Below are positions 18,822-27,234 of a stretch of DNA of 64,000 nt, one piece after another; position 1 is the stretch's first letter; each line of letters opens with the position of its first letter. The notes beneath the pieces are model-generated. The model was not told where the DNA came from. It ran no database searches and was given only the letters and a program-made list of their open reading frames with translations. The translations under genes and the position numbers were made by a program. This stretch comes from Alteribacillus iranensis (GTDB lineage: Bacteria; Bacillota; Bacilli; Bacillales; Marinococcaceae): contig NZ_FONT01000007.1 of assembly GCF_900113025.1 (NCBI RefSeq), positions 26,114 through 90,113 of the forward strand, read 5' to 3'.

Positions 18822-19433
18822 TTATTGACTTTGCTTCACCCATGACGCTATCGTCGCCGTTCGTTTTCCTTGATGTTTTACTGCTTCTTCGACATCCTCT
18901 TGCATCGTTCCATTCTGATCTACCGTTACACTGTTTCCATATGGGTTCCCTCCGGATGTAAAAGCACTTTGATCCGTGTACCCTGGAGCTGCAATGATTG
19001 CTCCCCAGTGCATCATCGTCGTGTATAATGCTTTCACTGTTGCTTCCTGTCCGCCGTGAGGGTTGTTAGCAGAAGACATGGCACTTACTACTTTATTCAT
19101 TAACTTCCCATTCGCCCAGAGACCACCCGTCGTGTCAAGAAACTGCTTCATTTGACCGGGCACATTACCGAAGCGGGTTGGCATACTAAATATAATAGCA
19201 TCTGCCCATTCAAGGTCGTCCAACGACACTTCGGGTACATCTTTCGTTTCTTCCAGATGCGCCTTCCAGGCGGGGTTGGAATTGATGGCTTCTTGAGGAG
19301 CCAATTCAGGAACTTTACGCACTTTCACTTCAGCACCCGCTGATTTTGCTCCCTCTTCTGCCCACTTTGCCATTTGATAATTTGTCCCGGTAGAACTGTA
19401 ATAAATAATTGCTACGTTAACATTTGTCAACAT
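18822..19433 (-). CDS. wrbA: NAD(P)H:quinone oxidoreductase, WrbA type
   Basis: A 203-residue flavodoxin-like enzyme that reduces quinones by two electrons and so avoids semiquinone radicals. The FMN phosphate loop YYSSTGTNYQMAKW, the SMPTRFGNVPGQMKQFLD segment and the SSANNPHGGQEATV loop are WrbA hallmarks; length is normal. The ATG at 19433 follows AAGGAG by six bases; an upstream ATG at 19448 contains that ribosome site. It is a single-gene unit with its own terminator, and fits the redox-stress theme of the window. Confidence 0.9.
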   Translation of the reverse strand: MLTNVNVAIIYYSSTGTNYQMAKWAEEGAKSAGAEVKVRKVPELAPQEAINSNPAWKAHLEETKDVPEVSLDDLEWADAIIFSMPTRFGNVPGQMKQFLDTTGGLWANGKLMNKVVSAMSSANNPHGGQEATVKALYTTMMHWGAIIAAPGYTDQSAFTSGGNPYGNSVTVDQNGTMQEDVEEAVKHQGKRTATIASWVKQSQ

Positions 19434-19616
19434 CCATCTCTCCTTCATGTCTTCTGTATGAAACGCTTCTTTCTTTTCAAAATGGAAGAGGTGTCTGCAT
19501 ACTTAGCTTCTCCAACTGGAATGTCATTATTCTTTCCCTTCTTCATATTATTTGTTGGATGTTAGTCGGATGGATTTTACGTAGCCTGGCTAGTGGGTGA
19601 GGATTTTCCTTTCCGA

Positions 19617-20138
19617 CTAACTACTCTTTTCGGGATGAATACGTATTAATTCATTTTTCACCTGGTCAAAGCCTCCCCCTGCAAGTTCTAACATGAGTGG
19701 ATCGCCGTAATAAATAAATTCACCACGTCCAAGGACAAGCCAGTTTTCCTCCGCTAATTCAATATAAAATGCCCCATGTTGATTGGAGTATATAGAATAT
19801 TCTTCATACGCGTCGATCAGTTCGTCCCGGTTCACATCTCGGCCCACTCCTCGTTGAGTCGTCGCATCAGGATCATACGATACTACCGCAATCACTGTAT
19901 TCCCTGATAACACGACAGCAAAAGAGTCATACTCATAAATGATTGCTTCCTCCGCTGGACCAGGTATTGTTTCTTTTGAAAGGGGAACACCTGCCTTGTC
20001 TGCAACGTCTTCTTCGGCATCACCGAGTCCAATTCCATTCGGCGCCAACTCCATATTTGTATCTCCCTCGACGCCGCAACCAGTAATACAGAATACAATT
20101 ATCATCATCCAATACTTATCTTTTATGAATGGGATCAA
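19617..20138 (-). CDS. Putative lipoprotein of unknown function
   Basis: A 173-residue exported protein. The N-terminus has a basic KDK, a hydrophobic stretch and the lipobox ITGC, so it should be lipid-anchored on the outer face of the membrane. The mature part is acidic (AEEDVADKAGV, DRDELIDAYEEYSIY) and has strand-rich segments such as FAVVLSGNTVIAVVSYDP; no family is recognised. The TTG at 20138 is five bases after GAGGTGG; the GTG three codons earlier overlaps that site. No neighbour suggests a role. Confidence 0.6.
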   Translation of the reverse strand: MIPFIKDKYWMMIIVFCITGCGVEGDTNMELAPNGIGLGDAEEDVADKAGVPLSKETIPGPAEEAIIYEYDSFAVVLSGNTVIAVVSYDPDATTQRGVGRDVNRDELIDAYEEYSIYSNQHGAFYIELAEENWLVLGRGEFIYYGDPLMLELAGGGFDQVKNELIRIHPEKSS

Positions 20139-20340
20139 GAAAACCACCTCATTTGATGATATATACCCTTGTTGATATGTAGTTGTAACCTTTTCATAAA
20201 TTTCATTAGATCTTTTTTATCGAGACCATTATACTAGAAACAGGAATATATTTCTTATAACATAAGGCTGTATTCACAACATTCTATTAGAAAACAGCCT
20301 ATCGTAAAGAAAAGATGATGGGAGAGGGAGGAATCAACCC

Positions 20341-21018
20341 GTGTTACAAATAGGAGAATTCATGTATATTCAAATTCATTCCGAAGATATCCCTCCTCTG
20401 CGCGCTCGTATTATGGAATATAAAAATGGCTACTTATTTATCGATAGCCCTATAAACACGCACACGAGAAAAACCAAACCGCTTCAAGAGGGAATGAACG
20501 TAACAGTTTCTTTTGTAAGACCAGGTAGCGGGATGTATCAATTCGAGACGAAAGTCGTGAAACGCTACATGGGCAAAATAATGACATATCTGTTGAAAGA
20601 TCCCGGGGTCCGTCACTACAAAAATATCCAGCAACGGGAATATTTTCGTGTTAATGCCATGCTTGACGTTGATGTGACTTCACCTATTAAAGGTGCTCAT
20701 TTTCGCACCACCACCGTAGATATAAGCGGAGGCGGCATGGCAATTGTGCTTCCAAAAGGTGAGTTTTTAGAAAAAGGAGAAGCCATTGTTTGCTCGTTTA
20801 CCGTAGATATTCGAGAGACACGCGTTCCTATCGCAGCATCTTGTCAAGTCGTACGTACATTTCAAAAGAGGAAAGATTCTCTCCCGTTAGCTGCATTAAA
20901 ATTTCAAGGGCTCCACGAAACAGATCGGCAACATATCATTCATTTCTGTTTTGAACAACAACGAAAATGGCAAGGAGGGCAATCCGCCCACTTCACAAAA
21001 AATGGAAATCGCAACTAA
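20341..21018 (+). CDS. ypfA: PilZ-domain c-di-GMP receptor (YpfA/YcgR-like flagellar brake)
   Basis: A 225-residue protein with an N-terminal YcgR-N-like beta domain (to ~95) and a C-terminal PilZ domain. The c-di-GMP site is visible: QQREYFRVNA (RxxxR) and, about 30 residues later, DISGGGMAI (DxSxxG). In B. subtilis the equivalent YpfA/DgrA binds c-di-GMP and slows flagellar rotation by touching MotA. The GTG start at 20341 follows GGGAGG by about nine bases. It stands alone; no cyclase or flagellar gene is near. The C-terminus has an extra polar tail. Confidence 0.8.
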   Translation: MLQIGEFMYIQIHSEDIPPLRARIMEYKNGYLFIDSPINTHTRKTKPLQEGMNVTVSFVRPGSGMYQFETKVVKRYMGKIMTYLLKDPGVRHYKNIQQREYFRVNAMLDVDVTSPIKGAHFRTTTVDISGGGMAIVLPKGEFLEKGEAIVCSFTVDIRETRVPIAASCQVVRTFQKRKDSLPLAALKFQGLHETDRQHIIHFCFEQQRKWQGGQSAHFTKNGNRN

Positions 21019-21060
21019 AATAACGATTTCTCTTTTTCCGACGAGAACATAAGATTTTGT

Positions 21061-21102
21061 AATAAAAAAGCTGTCTCTATGCTACTAACATAAAGACAGC
21101 TT
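21061..21102 (-). terminator. Terminator of sspH
   Basis: AAGCTGTCT pairs with AGACAGCTT, with a partly paired loop; on the minus strand the stem is followed by a run of Ts. Confidence 0.75.
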
Positions 21103-21116
21103 ACTCCCTATATGTC

Positions 21117-21296
21117 TTATCTTTCCGTTAATTGGTCTACAGATACGCTATGCTTTGTAGCGGGGTTATCAAGTGGATGAACCGTGGCTTGCCCCACTTC
21201 TTGGTCCACGTGTTCGATATACACTTTTTCCCCGTTGTACGTTACATCGACCATCGTATCCATCGATAAGATTTCCTGTGCTCGTTGTGCATCCAT
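21117..21296 (-). CDS. sspH: H-type small acid-soluble spore protein
   Basis: A 59-residue protein reading MDAQRAQEILSMDTMVDVTY at its start, with NGEKVYIEHVDQEVGQATV in the middle. This matches the SspH family: RAxEIL, then VxVTYNGxxVxIxHVDExxxTATV. H-type SASPs are made in the forespore late in sporulation. AAAGGAGG precedes the ATG. The gene starts 13 bases after the alcohol dehydrogenase stop, so it may be co-transcribed with it, although a forespore promoter inside that gene is likely. It is strong proof of a spore former. Confidence 0.85.
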   Translation of the reverse strand: MDAQRAQEILSMDTMVDVTYNGEKVYIEHVDQEVGQATVHPLDNPATKHSVSVDQLTER

Positions 21297-21309
21297 TTTC
21301 TTTCCTCCT

Positions 21310-22446
21310 TTACGGCTCTAAAACGACCTTAATACAGCCTTCTGTTTTGGTATCAAATATTTCATATCCATATTTTGCCTCATTTAATGGCAAAGTATGC
21401 GTAATAATATCACTTAAATCGACTTTTTCCTCTGCAATCATATCGTGTAAGAAAGGCATATAATGAATAACCGGTGCTTGTCCTGTTCTGATGTTCACAT
21501 TACGTTGAAAGATATCCCCGAGAGGAAAGGCGTTATAACGGGATGAATACACTCCTGTGACTTGGATATTTCCACCCTTCCGTACGGCTTGGCTCGCCAT
21601 GACTAATGCGCCCATAGCACCGCCTTGCAACTTTAATCCAGTTGCAAGAAATTCTAAATCTGTCATTTTTCCGTCCATGCCGACGCAATCAATAACAACA
21701 TCAGCACCACCTTTCGTCATTTCATGCAAATAACTTCCTGCATTTTCGTAATCCTCAAAATTAATTACTTCCACTTTGTTCGTTCGTTTAGCATGCTCTA
21801 GCCGATATCCCACGTAATCGACGGCGATAACTCGCTCAGCTCCTTTTAACCAAGCGAACTTTTGCGCCAACAAACCAACCGGACCGCATCCGAGTATAAT
21901 GACGGTATCTCCTTTTTTCATTCCTGAATTATCCACGCTCCAGTACGCTGTTACTCCAGCGTCCGACAGCAGTACTAAATTCTTATCATCTACCTCACTG
22001 TGTTCAGGTATTTTATATGGGGTAAAGTTTCCATACGGGACTCGCATGTACTCCGCTTGTCCACCTGGATACCCTCCTGTCGTACCGGAATATCCAAAAT
22101 AAGCTCCCATTTCCCCATTGTCGTTTGCATTGTCACATTGGCTCTCTAATTCATTTTCACAAAACCAACAATGGCCGCAGCTAACATTAAAAGGGATCAC
22201 CACTCGATCTCCTTTTTTTAAATGCTTTACTTCTGGACCTGTTTCCTCTACGATACCCATTGGTTCATGGCCAATAATATAATCCTCTTGTGCGTTCGGG
22301 ATCATGCCGTGCACTAAATGTAAGTCCGATCCGCAAATGGCTGTATTGGTCAGCTTAATAATGACATCATCTTGTTTTTCTATTTTCGGATCTTCAACAT
22401 CTTTGACCGCTATATTTTTGACACCTTGAAACGTCACAGCTTTCAT
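21310..22446 (-). CDS. Zinc-dependent alcohol/formaldehyde dehydrogenase family
   Basis: A 378-residue medium-chain dehydrogenase. Catalytic zinc ligands are in AICGSDLHLVHG and IGHEPMGIV; the structural zinc site is CGHCWFCENELESQC, with four cysteines. VIILGCGPVGLLAQ is the NAD site, followed by AVDYVGYRLEHAK. Layout and length match the glutathione-independent formaldehyde dehydrogenase-like branch (a long insert with FGYSGTTGGYPGGQAEY). It oxidises alcohols or aldehydes with NAD(P). The substrate is uncertain. sspH follows at once, and the coat protein pair precedes it on the same strand. Confidence 0.85.
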   Translation of the reverse strand: MKAVTFQGVKNIAVKDVEDPKIEKQDDVIIKLTNTAICGSDLHLVHGMIPNAQEDYIIGHEPMGIVEETGPEVKHLKKGDRVVIPFNVSCGHCWFCENELESQCDNANDNGEMGAYFGYSGTTGGYPGGQAEYMRVPYGNFTPYKIPEHSEVDDKNLVLLSDAGVTAYWSVDNSGMKKGDTVIILGCGPVGLLAQKFAWLKGAERVIAVDYVGYRLEHAKRTNKVEVINFEDYENAGSYLHEMTKGGADVVIDCVGMDGKMTDLEFLATGLKLQGGAMGALVMASQAVRKGGNIQVTGVYSSRYNAFPLGDIFQRNVNIRTGQAPVIHYMPFLHDMIAEEKVDLSDIITHTLPLNEAKYGYEIFDTKTEGCIKVVLEP

Positions 22447-22469
22447 ATTTTAATTTCCTCCCATAGGTG

Positions 22470-22829
22470 TTATTGAGGGGGAACCGGAAACAATCCTTTT
22501 CGATTGTTGTTTGCCGGGAAAAGATCAAGTTCCGCAATGTCTACCGCCGTTTGAGCCGCCTTAATATCGAGGGCTTGCTGCTCTTGAACGTCATAAGGAA
22601 AAAACCATTTTTTGTCTGACATTAACTGTATCACTTCTTGTTGATAGGTAATGGCTGCTTCCATCTGGTTTCGAATGGTTGTTCTCACCTCGGGACTCGC
22701 TGCTTCCGTCAATGCAATAGAATAATTTCGCACCGCTTCTTTCACTGTTATTAATAAATCAAGAGCGATGGCTGAATCTACTTTCTCTGCCATTCCCACT
22801 GAATGAATAGGATCTTGGTAATCTTTCAT
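22470..22829 (-). CDS. CotF-like spore coat protein
   Basis: A 119-residue helical protein with the CotF-type repeat: DSAIALDLLITVKEAVRNYSIALTEAASPEVRTTIRNQM followed by a Tyr/Phe-Pro turn (KKWFFPYDVQEQQALDI). These proteins resemble manganese-catalase-like four-helix bundles and are found in the spore coat. It overlaps the upstream gene by four bases. A paralogous pair in mirror arrangement begins at 23212. Confidence 0.75.
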   Translation of the reverse strand: MKDYQDPIHSVGMAEKVDSAIALDLLITVKEAVRNYSIALTEAASPEVRTTIRNQMEAAITYQQEVIQLMSDKKWFFPYDVQEQQALDIKAAQTAVDIAELDLFPANNNRKGLFPVPPQ

Positions 22830-23050
22830 TTACTGACCCCCGTTTCATCGTTCTGTGTGTATGGATATAAACGTTGTAATTCATTTATATTTAATATAGA
22901 CATTTGAACATTCTTCTCTAATAATGCCCGAAGGTCTTGATCAAAAACGATCCCCTGCATCATCTTTGATTTCAACAAGGCCACGGTGCTCAAGTTCAGA
23001 AGTTCGTGAGTATCCATTGTTTCATGAAGAGCCAAGTCCTCTTTTCCCAT
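22826..23050 (-). CDS. Small CotF-associated coat protein
   Basis: A 74-residue protein, LALHETMDTHELLNLSTVALLKSKMMQ at the start. It is a paralogue of the 68-residue protein at 23212 (LALHERLELHEILTFKNLNL). Such short partners precede CotF-like genes in many Bacillus genomes. The ATG at 23050 was chosen over the ORF limit at 23077 because AAAGGAGG lies between them, though 13 bases is a long spacing. It overlaps the next gene by ATGA. Confidence 0.65.
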   Translation of the reverse strand: MGKEDLALHETMDTHELLNLSTVALLKSKMMQGIVFDQDLRALLEKNVQMSILNINELQRLYPYTQNDETGVSK

Positions 23051-23211
23051 ATCGTTTCCCTGTCCTCCTTTACACAAATCTATCGTTAATTTGCCTCTTT
23101 CACTTAGTCACTATACTAAGGAAACTCTCTTTCTCCGCTGTATGTATAAATAAACAACAGACGAGTATTCTATGCTCACAGGAGAAATTTTAAGGAGGAA
23201 GGAGAGAGGAT

Positions 23212-23418
23212 ATGTCTGATAAATTAGCGCTTCATGAGAGGCTCGAGCTTCATGAAATCCTAACATTTAAAAACTTGAACTTAACTAAGTCTTCAACGAT
23301 GCGTGGATTGGTTGGATGTAAGGAATTGAAGGGAATTCTAGAGAATGAGGTGAAGGAAGGCCAGCAGCATGTCACCCAATTACATGAACTTTTACAAAGG
23401 AGAGACACTACATCATGA
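23212..23418 (+). CDS. Small CotF-associated coat protein
   Basis: A 68-residue helical protein, first gene of the rightward coat pair. It shares the LALHE-x-LELHE start with its leftward paralogue at 22826-23050. The ATG follows AAGGAGGAAGGAGAGAGGAT. Its end overlaps the CotF-like gene by four bases, the same coupling as in the leftward pair. Expression in the mother cell late in sporulation is expected from family knowledge. Confidence 0.7.
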   Translation: MSDKLALHERLELHEILTFKNLNLTKSSTMRGLVGCKELKGILENEVKEGQQHVTQLHELLQRRDTTS

Positions 23419-23711
23419 CCAATATGCTTCAAAAAGTAGCTGGCTTGAGTGGTATGACTGATCAAGTCATTGCCGTCGATTATCTGATATCAGTGAAATC
23501 TGCTGTACGAAACTTAACGTTTGCATTAACGGAAGCTGTCACTCCCGAAGTGAGAGAAATCCTTCACCATCAGCTGAACGATGCGATTCAATCTCACGAA
23601 AAAATCAGTCAATACATGATGGATAAAGGATATTATTATCCAAGCGATTTAGAAGAACAACGAAAAGTAGACAAAAAAGCATCTCAAACGGCTCTTAAGT
23701 TAGCAGACTAG
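23415..23711 (+). CDS. CotF-like spore coat protein
   Basis: A 98-residue CotF-domain protein: TDQVIAVDYLISVKSAVRN, then FALTEAVTPEVREILHHQL, and GYYYPSDLEEQRKVDKKASQTAL. It aligns end to end with the leftward CotF paralogue, without that protein's proline-rich tail. It is the second gene of a coupled pair and is followed by a clear terminator. Confidence 0.75.
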   Translation: MTNMLQKVAGLSGMTDQVIAVDYLISVKSAVRNLTFALTEAVTPEVREILHHQLNDAIQSHEKISQYMMDKGYYYPSDLEEQRKVDKKASQTALKLAD

Positions 23712-23722
23712 ATGAAATAAAA

Positions 23723-23770
23723 ATGAGATTGTTTCCCATTGGTGATGGTAACAATCTCATCTAGTATTTT
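23723..23770 (+). terminator. Terminator of the rightward coat pair
   Basis: An 11-bp stem (ATGAGATTGTT with AACAATCTCAT), with CCAT/ATGG also pairing inside the loop, is followed by CTAGTATTTT. Confidence 0.7.
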
Positions 23771-23832
23771 AACCGGAGAAGGGATGTCTTTGTTTCATCT
23801 CTGAGTGCATGACTCCCTAATTTTCTGACATT

Positions 23833-24141
23833 TCAAGCTGGCAGTTGTTTTTTGAAGCGCTTCATCCCGCTGCAACAGAGGTGTTGAAATGGTCCGTATC
23901 CTGTCCGATGAATTTTTAAAGATCGCTTTGCCTGGATATCTCTGTGTACGTACACTTCTAGTTCATCGATCATAGTAACTGTCATTTCTTGCATGTTCTC
24001 AGGTCGCTCTAGCATGACCATCACATCAATCGGTCCTTTTCCTTTGTTTGGATTTAATGGATAAAAAGGATATAACGCAACGGTCCCACCATTCTTTCTT
24101 ACCCAATGCTTCGTCTTTTCATCCATAAAGATCTTTGTCAT
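23833..24141 (-). CDS. Small protein with vicinal CysCys motif
   Basis: A 102-residue protein: IFMDEKTKHWVRKNGGTVAL at the N-terminus, a beta-rich middle, and HLCCSGMKRF close to the C-terminus. The order 'DEkakxWvxkxGG ... CC' resembles the HesB-like CC/Se-motif (seleno)proteins of Firmicutes, in which one cysteine may be selenocysteine; that match is from memory and tentative. The start follows AAAGGAGG. This is worth noting because another gene in this window appears to encode a selenoprotein. No operon partner. Confidence 0.5.
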   Translation of the reverse strand: MTKIFMDEKTKHWVRKNGGTVALYPFYPLNPNKGKGPIDVMVMLERPENMQEMTVTMIDELEVYVHRDIQAKRSLKIHRTGYGPFQHLCCSGMKRFKKQLPA

Positions 24142-24353
24142 CTCAAAGACCTCCTTTACACTAAAATAAATTACAATTCATATTGTAACATAAAGATATA
24201 GGTAGTTATCAATAGATAAACATAGAATTTATAAGGTAATTTTAATATGATTCTCTCTCACGCATACTACTAGCACATATAGCATGTTATACAGTTTTAT
24301 ATCCATTTGCATCTATCGTTCTCTTTTGTTATATAAGGAAAGCATTATTCTTG

Positions 24354-24884
24354 TTACCTTCGTTCCTCTTTCGCTCTCTTGTTAAACGATGCATTATTTA
24401 TTTTTCTCCGTATATAATAAATTTTTCGCTTCGGCTCCACTCCAGTGAGTCTCCAATTATTATTAGGAAAGAAGCGATACAGCCAAGATTCAGACTGATC
24501 GATTACATTTCTTTCATTTCTCTCCGTGCTATCCACCCATAACCAAGCTTCAATATCTTCTGAATTTTCTCCCGCTACACACACAACCAATATATCCCTC
24601 TGGTATGCAGACGTTATGAGTTTTCCATGATGAAGGGCAGTAAATAATTTTAATGCTTCATCCATAATAGCTAATTGAGAAACAACATAATCGGTCGTAT
24701 GTAGAAATGGTTGGTAGTCCAAATACCTCCACAATCTCTTCAATATTAAAAGGAGCTGTTTTTTTGTCGTAATATTCTTGCGAGAGATGTCAAATAAAAT
24801 GTAATTATACATCTGCTGCAACGTGAGTGCCGCTTCTGAGTGAAAATCATCCTGTTCATTTTCTAGATAACGTTCGAAATCCAA
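24354..24884 (-). CDS. Hypothetical protein
   Basis: A 176-residue soluble protein I do not recognise. It is helical to about residue 90 (LTLQQMYNYILFDISRK, LILKRLWRYLDYQPFLHTTDYVV), with a possible beta region around DILVVCVAGENSEDIEAWLWV, and a very basic C-terminus (KRKIYYIRRKINN). The start was set at TTG 24884 because AAGGAGG lies nine bases upstream and inside the longer frame to 24923. It lies just downstream of the DUF2325 gene on the same strand, 60 bases apart, so the two may be co-transcribed and share the Fur boxes. Confidence 0.5.
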   Translation of the reverse strand: MDFERYLENEQDDFHSEAALTLQQMYNYILFDISRKNITTKKQLLLILKRLWRYLDYQPFLHTTDYVVSQLAIMDEALKLFTALHHGKLITSAYQRDILVVCVAGENSEDIEAWLWVDSTERNERNVIDQSESWLYRFFPNNNWRLTGVEPKRKIYYIRRKINNASFNKRAKEERR

Positions 24885-24944
24885 CGTATCCTTCCTCCTT
24901 ATGCTCTCCTTACAGTTTTTCATTATTATAATTTCTCACTTTGG

Positions 24945-25259
24945 TTACTTTTGTAAAAATTGACATTGTTTACACATGTTTTTGGATTGGGCTAATGATT
25001 GATAAATGGAACACCAAGAACGTTTTGCATAGCAGACAGGAATAGATCGTTCTTTCGCCTGTTCTGTTATTTTTTTCGCAACATTGTGGTTGATAAAATC
25101 TGTCAGAATGAGAACGGCATCGATCTCTTTCGGAATACCTTGGCGTACCATTCTAGTCTTTCTGCCATCCATATGTAGGATCTCCCCAAAACCTAGCGAC
25201 TTCAACCGTGTGGTAATCGTACCGAGCCTATCTGCTCCTACAATCATTAAGGTATTCAT
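24945..25259 (-). CDS. DUF2325 protein, probably Fur-regulated
   Basis: A 104-residue protein of the DUF2325 family: MIVGADRLGTITTRLKSLGF, HMDGRK, KEIDAVLILTDFINHNVAKK and IPVCYAKRSWCSIYQ follow the family pattern closely. The C-terminus adds MCKQCQF, giving a cysteine-rich tail that could bind iron or an iron-sulfur cluster. Function is unknown. Two Fur-box-like sites lie 26-76 bases upstream, so induction in iron starvation is likely. GGAGGG precedes the ATG by ten bases. Confidence 0.8.
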   Translation of the reverse strand: MNTLMIVGADRLGTITTRLKSLGFGEILHMDGRKTRMVRQGIPKEIDAVLILTDFINHNVAKKITEQAKERSIPVCYAKRSWCSIYQSLAQSKNMCKQCQFLQK

Positions 25260-25284
25260 ACTGCTTTAACCCTCCGTATTAATT

Positions 25285-25303
25285 GAAAACTATTCTCATC
25301 ATG
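25285..25303. promoter_or_regulatory. Fur-box-like site (proximal)
   Basis: GAAAACTATTCTCATCATG matches 13 of 19 positions of the Fur consensus GATAATGATTATCATTATC and lies upstream of the DUF2325 gene. Confidence 0.45.
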
Positions 25304-25316
25304 TGTATATTTTAGT

Positions 25317-25335
25317 GAAAATGATTATCAATGTC
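25317..25335. promoter_or_regulatory. Fur box (distal)
   Basis: GAAAATGATTATCAATGTC matches 16 of 19 positions of the 19-bp Fur consensus. It lies 58-76 bases before the DUF2325 start. Confidence 0.7.
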
Positions 25336-25468
25336 AACGTGACTATGTGCTTATATAATGGGATGAGTAAGACATTCTAATGAGCGATACATTGATTGTT
25401 AAAGATTTTAGGTGATTTCATTCAACGGTCTGGGAAATCTTTTAGATTCCCAATCGCAAAGGGAAACA

Positions 25469-25513
25469 AAAAAATCAGGCCACTCTTTTAATGAGAGTGT
25501 GCCTGATTTTTTT
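25469..25513. terminator. Strong bidirectional terminator
   Basis: AAATCAGGC then CACTCT pairs with AGAGTG then GCCTGATTT across an eight-base loop; A and T runs flank both sides. It ends the leftward SurA-like gene. Confidence 0.85.
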
Positions 25514-25520
25514 CTAACTA

Positions 25521-26300
25521 TTATACATGAATGGTAACATCGGCTTCTTCGCGAAGTTGATCTACTAATTTCTGAGCTGCTTCCCCTTCTTTTTGCATCT
25601 TCACTTGCTCTTTTAGATCGGGTTTCATTTCTTCAAAGGAAGGAACTTCAGCTTCTTCTCCACCCATTTGGGCTTGTTGAGCGGAAATTTGATCATAAGC
25701 TTCTTGTAGTTCTTCTTCTGTCGGCTCTGTGTCTCCCGCTTCTTCTGCGATGAGTTTATCTATTTTTACTTGCAGTTCAATTTGAGACATAATTTCTTCT
25801 TCACTTGTGCCTTGTTCCTCGATAGCGCTGATGAATTCGTCTTTTGATTCCATGCCATTCTGCGCGGCAATGTCTTCTATTGTTTTATTTACCTCTTCTT
25901 CGGAGGATGAATAGTCACGGTTTTCTGCTTCTTGAATGAGCAGTTCTGTACCGACCATGCTATTTGCTATTTGTTGTTTTAGTTCCTCTTGATTAAGTTC
26001 TTGTCCTGTCATTTGAGATTGCATCACGGCTTGCTGAAACTGGCTTTCGTATGTTGGAACGAAATCTTCTTTCGTTATTTCTTCTCCATTTACTTCTGCC
26101 ACTACATCAGGTACGTTTTCTACTTCAGGTTCAGGTGTTTCTGGATGCTCTTGACTATCCTCTGCTTGTTCGGTGTTTTCTTCTTGTTGTGCTTGTGAAT
26201 CTTCTTGTTCTTGTTCTTCTGCTGCTTCTTCTCCACCACAAGCTGCGACGATAGACACAGTTAGAGCCATAGCTAGGCTAAGTAATCCTTTTTTCTTCAT
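25521..26300 (-). CDS. SurA-N-type chaperone lipoprotein without PPIase domain
   Basis: A 259-residue very acidic lipoprotein. Signal peptide MKKKGLLSLAMALTVSIVAAC ends in a lipobox; a Glu/Gln-rich linker (to ~60) follows, then the SurA/PrsA N-terminal chaperone fold (VAEVNGEEITKEDFVPTYES, then QQIANSMVGTELLIQEAENR). The parvulin PPIase domain of PrsA is absent, and the chain ends with a helical segment. It probably helps fold secreted proteins at the membrane surface. The acidity suits a halophile. Monocistronic, with its own terminator. Confidence 0.8.
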   Translation of the reverse strand: MKKKGLLSLAMALTVSIVAACGGEEAAEEQEQEDSQAQQEENTEQAEDSQEHPETPEPEVENVPDVVAEVNGEEITKEDFVPTYESQFQQAVMQSQMTGQELNQEELKQQIANSMVGTELLIQEAENRDYSSSEEEVNKTIEDIAAQNGMESKDEFISAIEEQGTSEEEIMSQIELQVKIDKLIAEEAGDTEPTEEELQEAYDQISAQQAQMGGEEAEVPSFEEMKPDLKEQVKMQKEGEAAQKLVDQLREEADVTIHV

Positions 26301-26499
26301 GTCATTCTCCTTTATCTATCTTGTTTGACGCCCATTGTAACACCCGCCCATTATCTGAACAAGAAAAACATGAAATTCTCACATTCTTTTATACTTTAAA
26401 AAGACACATTTTGTTCATAAGTGTGCTCTTCTTCTCACATGATAGGCAGCGTGGATAACGTCTCCCATTGAAACTTACAGGGCAACGATGGTTCTCACG

Positions 26500-26540
26500 A
26501 AAAAAATCCGGCCCCTCGTTTTGTTCAAGGAGCCGGTTTT
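26500..26540 (-). terminator. Terminator of ectC
   Basis: On the minus strand CCGGCTCCTTG pairs with CGAGGGGCCGG (three G-T pairs) and is followed by ATTTTTTTCG. Confidence 0.8.
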
Positions 26541-26545
26541 TGATA

Positions 26546-26932
26546 TTAGTCTAAGTCTGCTGGATACACACCATTTTCATCGTGAACTTCACGACCGCTT
26601 AGTGGCGGGTTGAACACACAGATCATTCTTGCGTCTTCAATTCCACGAAGCAAATGTTCATCGTGTTCATCCAACACATACATTGTATCTGCTTTAATTG
26701 TATGTACCTTATTGTCTTTCAATGTTACAACTTCTGCATGGCCTTCAATGCAGTATACTGCTTCTAGGTGGTTTTTGTAATGAATATGAGTTTCAGTACC
26801 TGCTCGAATAATTGTTTCATTTACAGAGTACCCCATCTTGTCATCTTTTAAAAGAAAACGATAGCTGACCCAATTTCCATTATCTACTTCTCTCTCTGTT
26901 CCTTTTAGATCTTCTAACTTGATTACTTTCAT
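26546..26932 (-). CDS. ectC: L-ectoine synthase
   Basis: A 128-residue cupin that closes N-gamma-acetyl-diaminobutyrate into ectoine. It begins [18 protein letters not shown] and contains [40 protein letters not shown] and [14 protein letters not shown], the iron and substrate residues of EctC. Length is normal. Usually ectC is the third gene of ectABC; here no ectA or ectB lies on either side. It has its own ribosome site (AAGGAG) and terminator, so it is a solitary copy. It may complement an ectABC operon elsewhere. Confidence 0.92.
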   Translation of the reverse strand: MKVIKLEDLKGTEREVDNGNWVSYRFLLKDDKMGYSVNETIIRAGTETHIHYKNHLEAVYCIEGHAEVVTLKDNKVHTIKADTMYVLDEHDEHLLRGIEDARMICVFNPPLSGREVHDENGVYPADLD

Positions 26933-27234
26933 CGTATGAACTCCTTTCTATTTCAAACCTGTAGTTTTGTGACTACTATATTACTCTAACGGGTTTTATA
27001 AAAAATAACAATCATTGCTACGCCGACTAAATGGCGAAATAAGACAAGCACAGTTTACTATTACCTATATCACCTATTATTTCTTACAATCATTCCTGCA
27101 TTGTAGACGAAGCTCCATTGTTTTCTACGTCTGGCAGAGGATGTCTCTATGTGACATCATTGTCGTTACGTTTACTATTCCCTTTTCTTCGGGAAAATAT
27201 GCTACAGACTGTCAGAAGAAAGGAGAATGTATTA

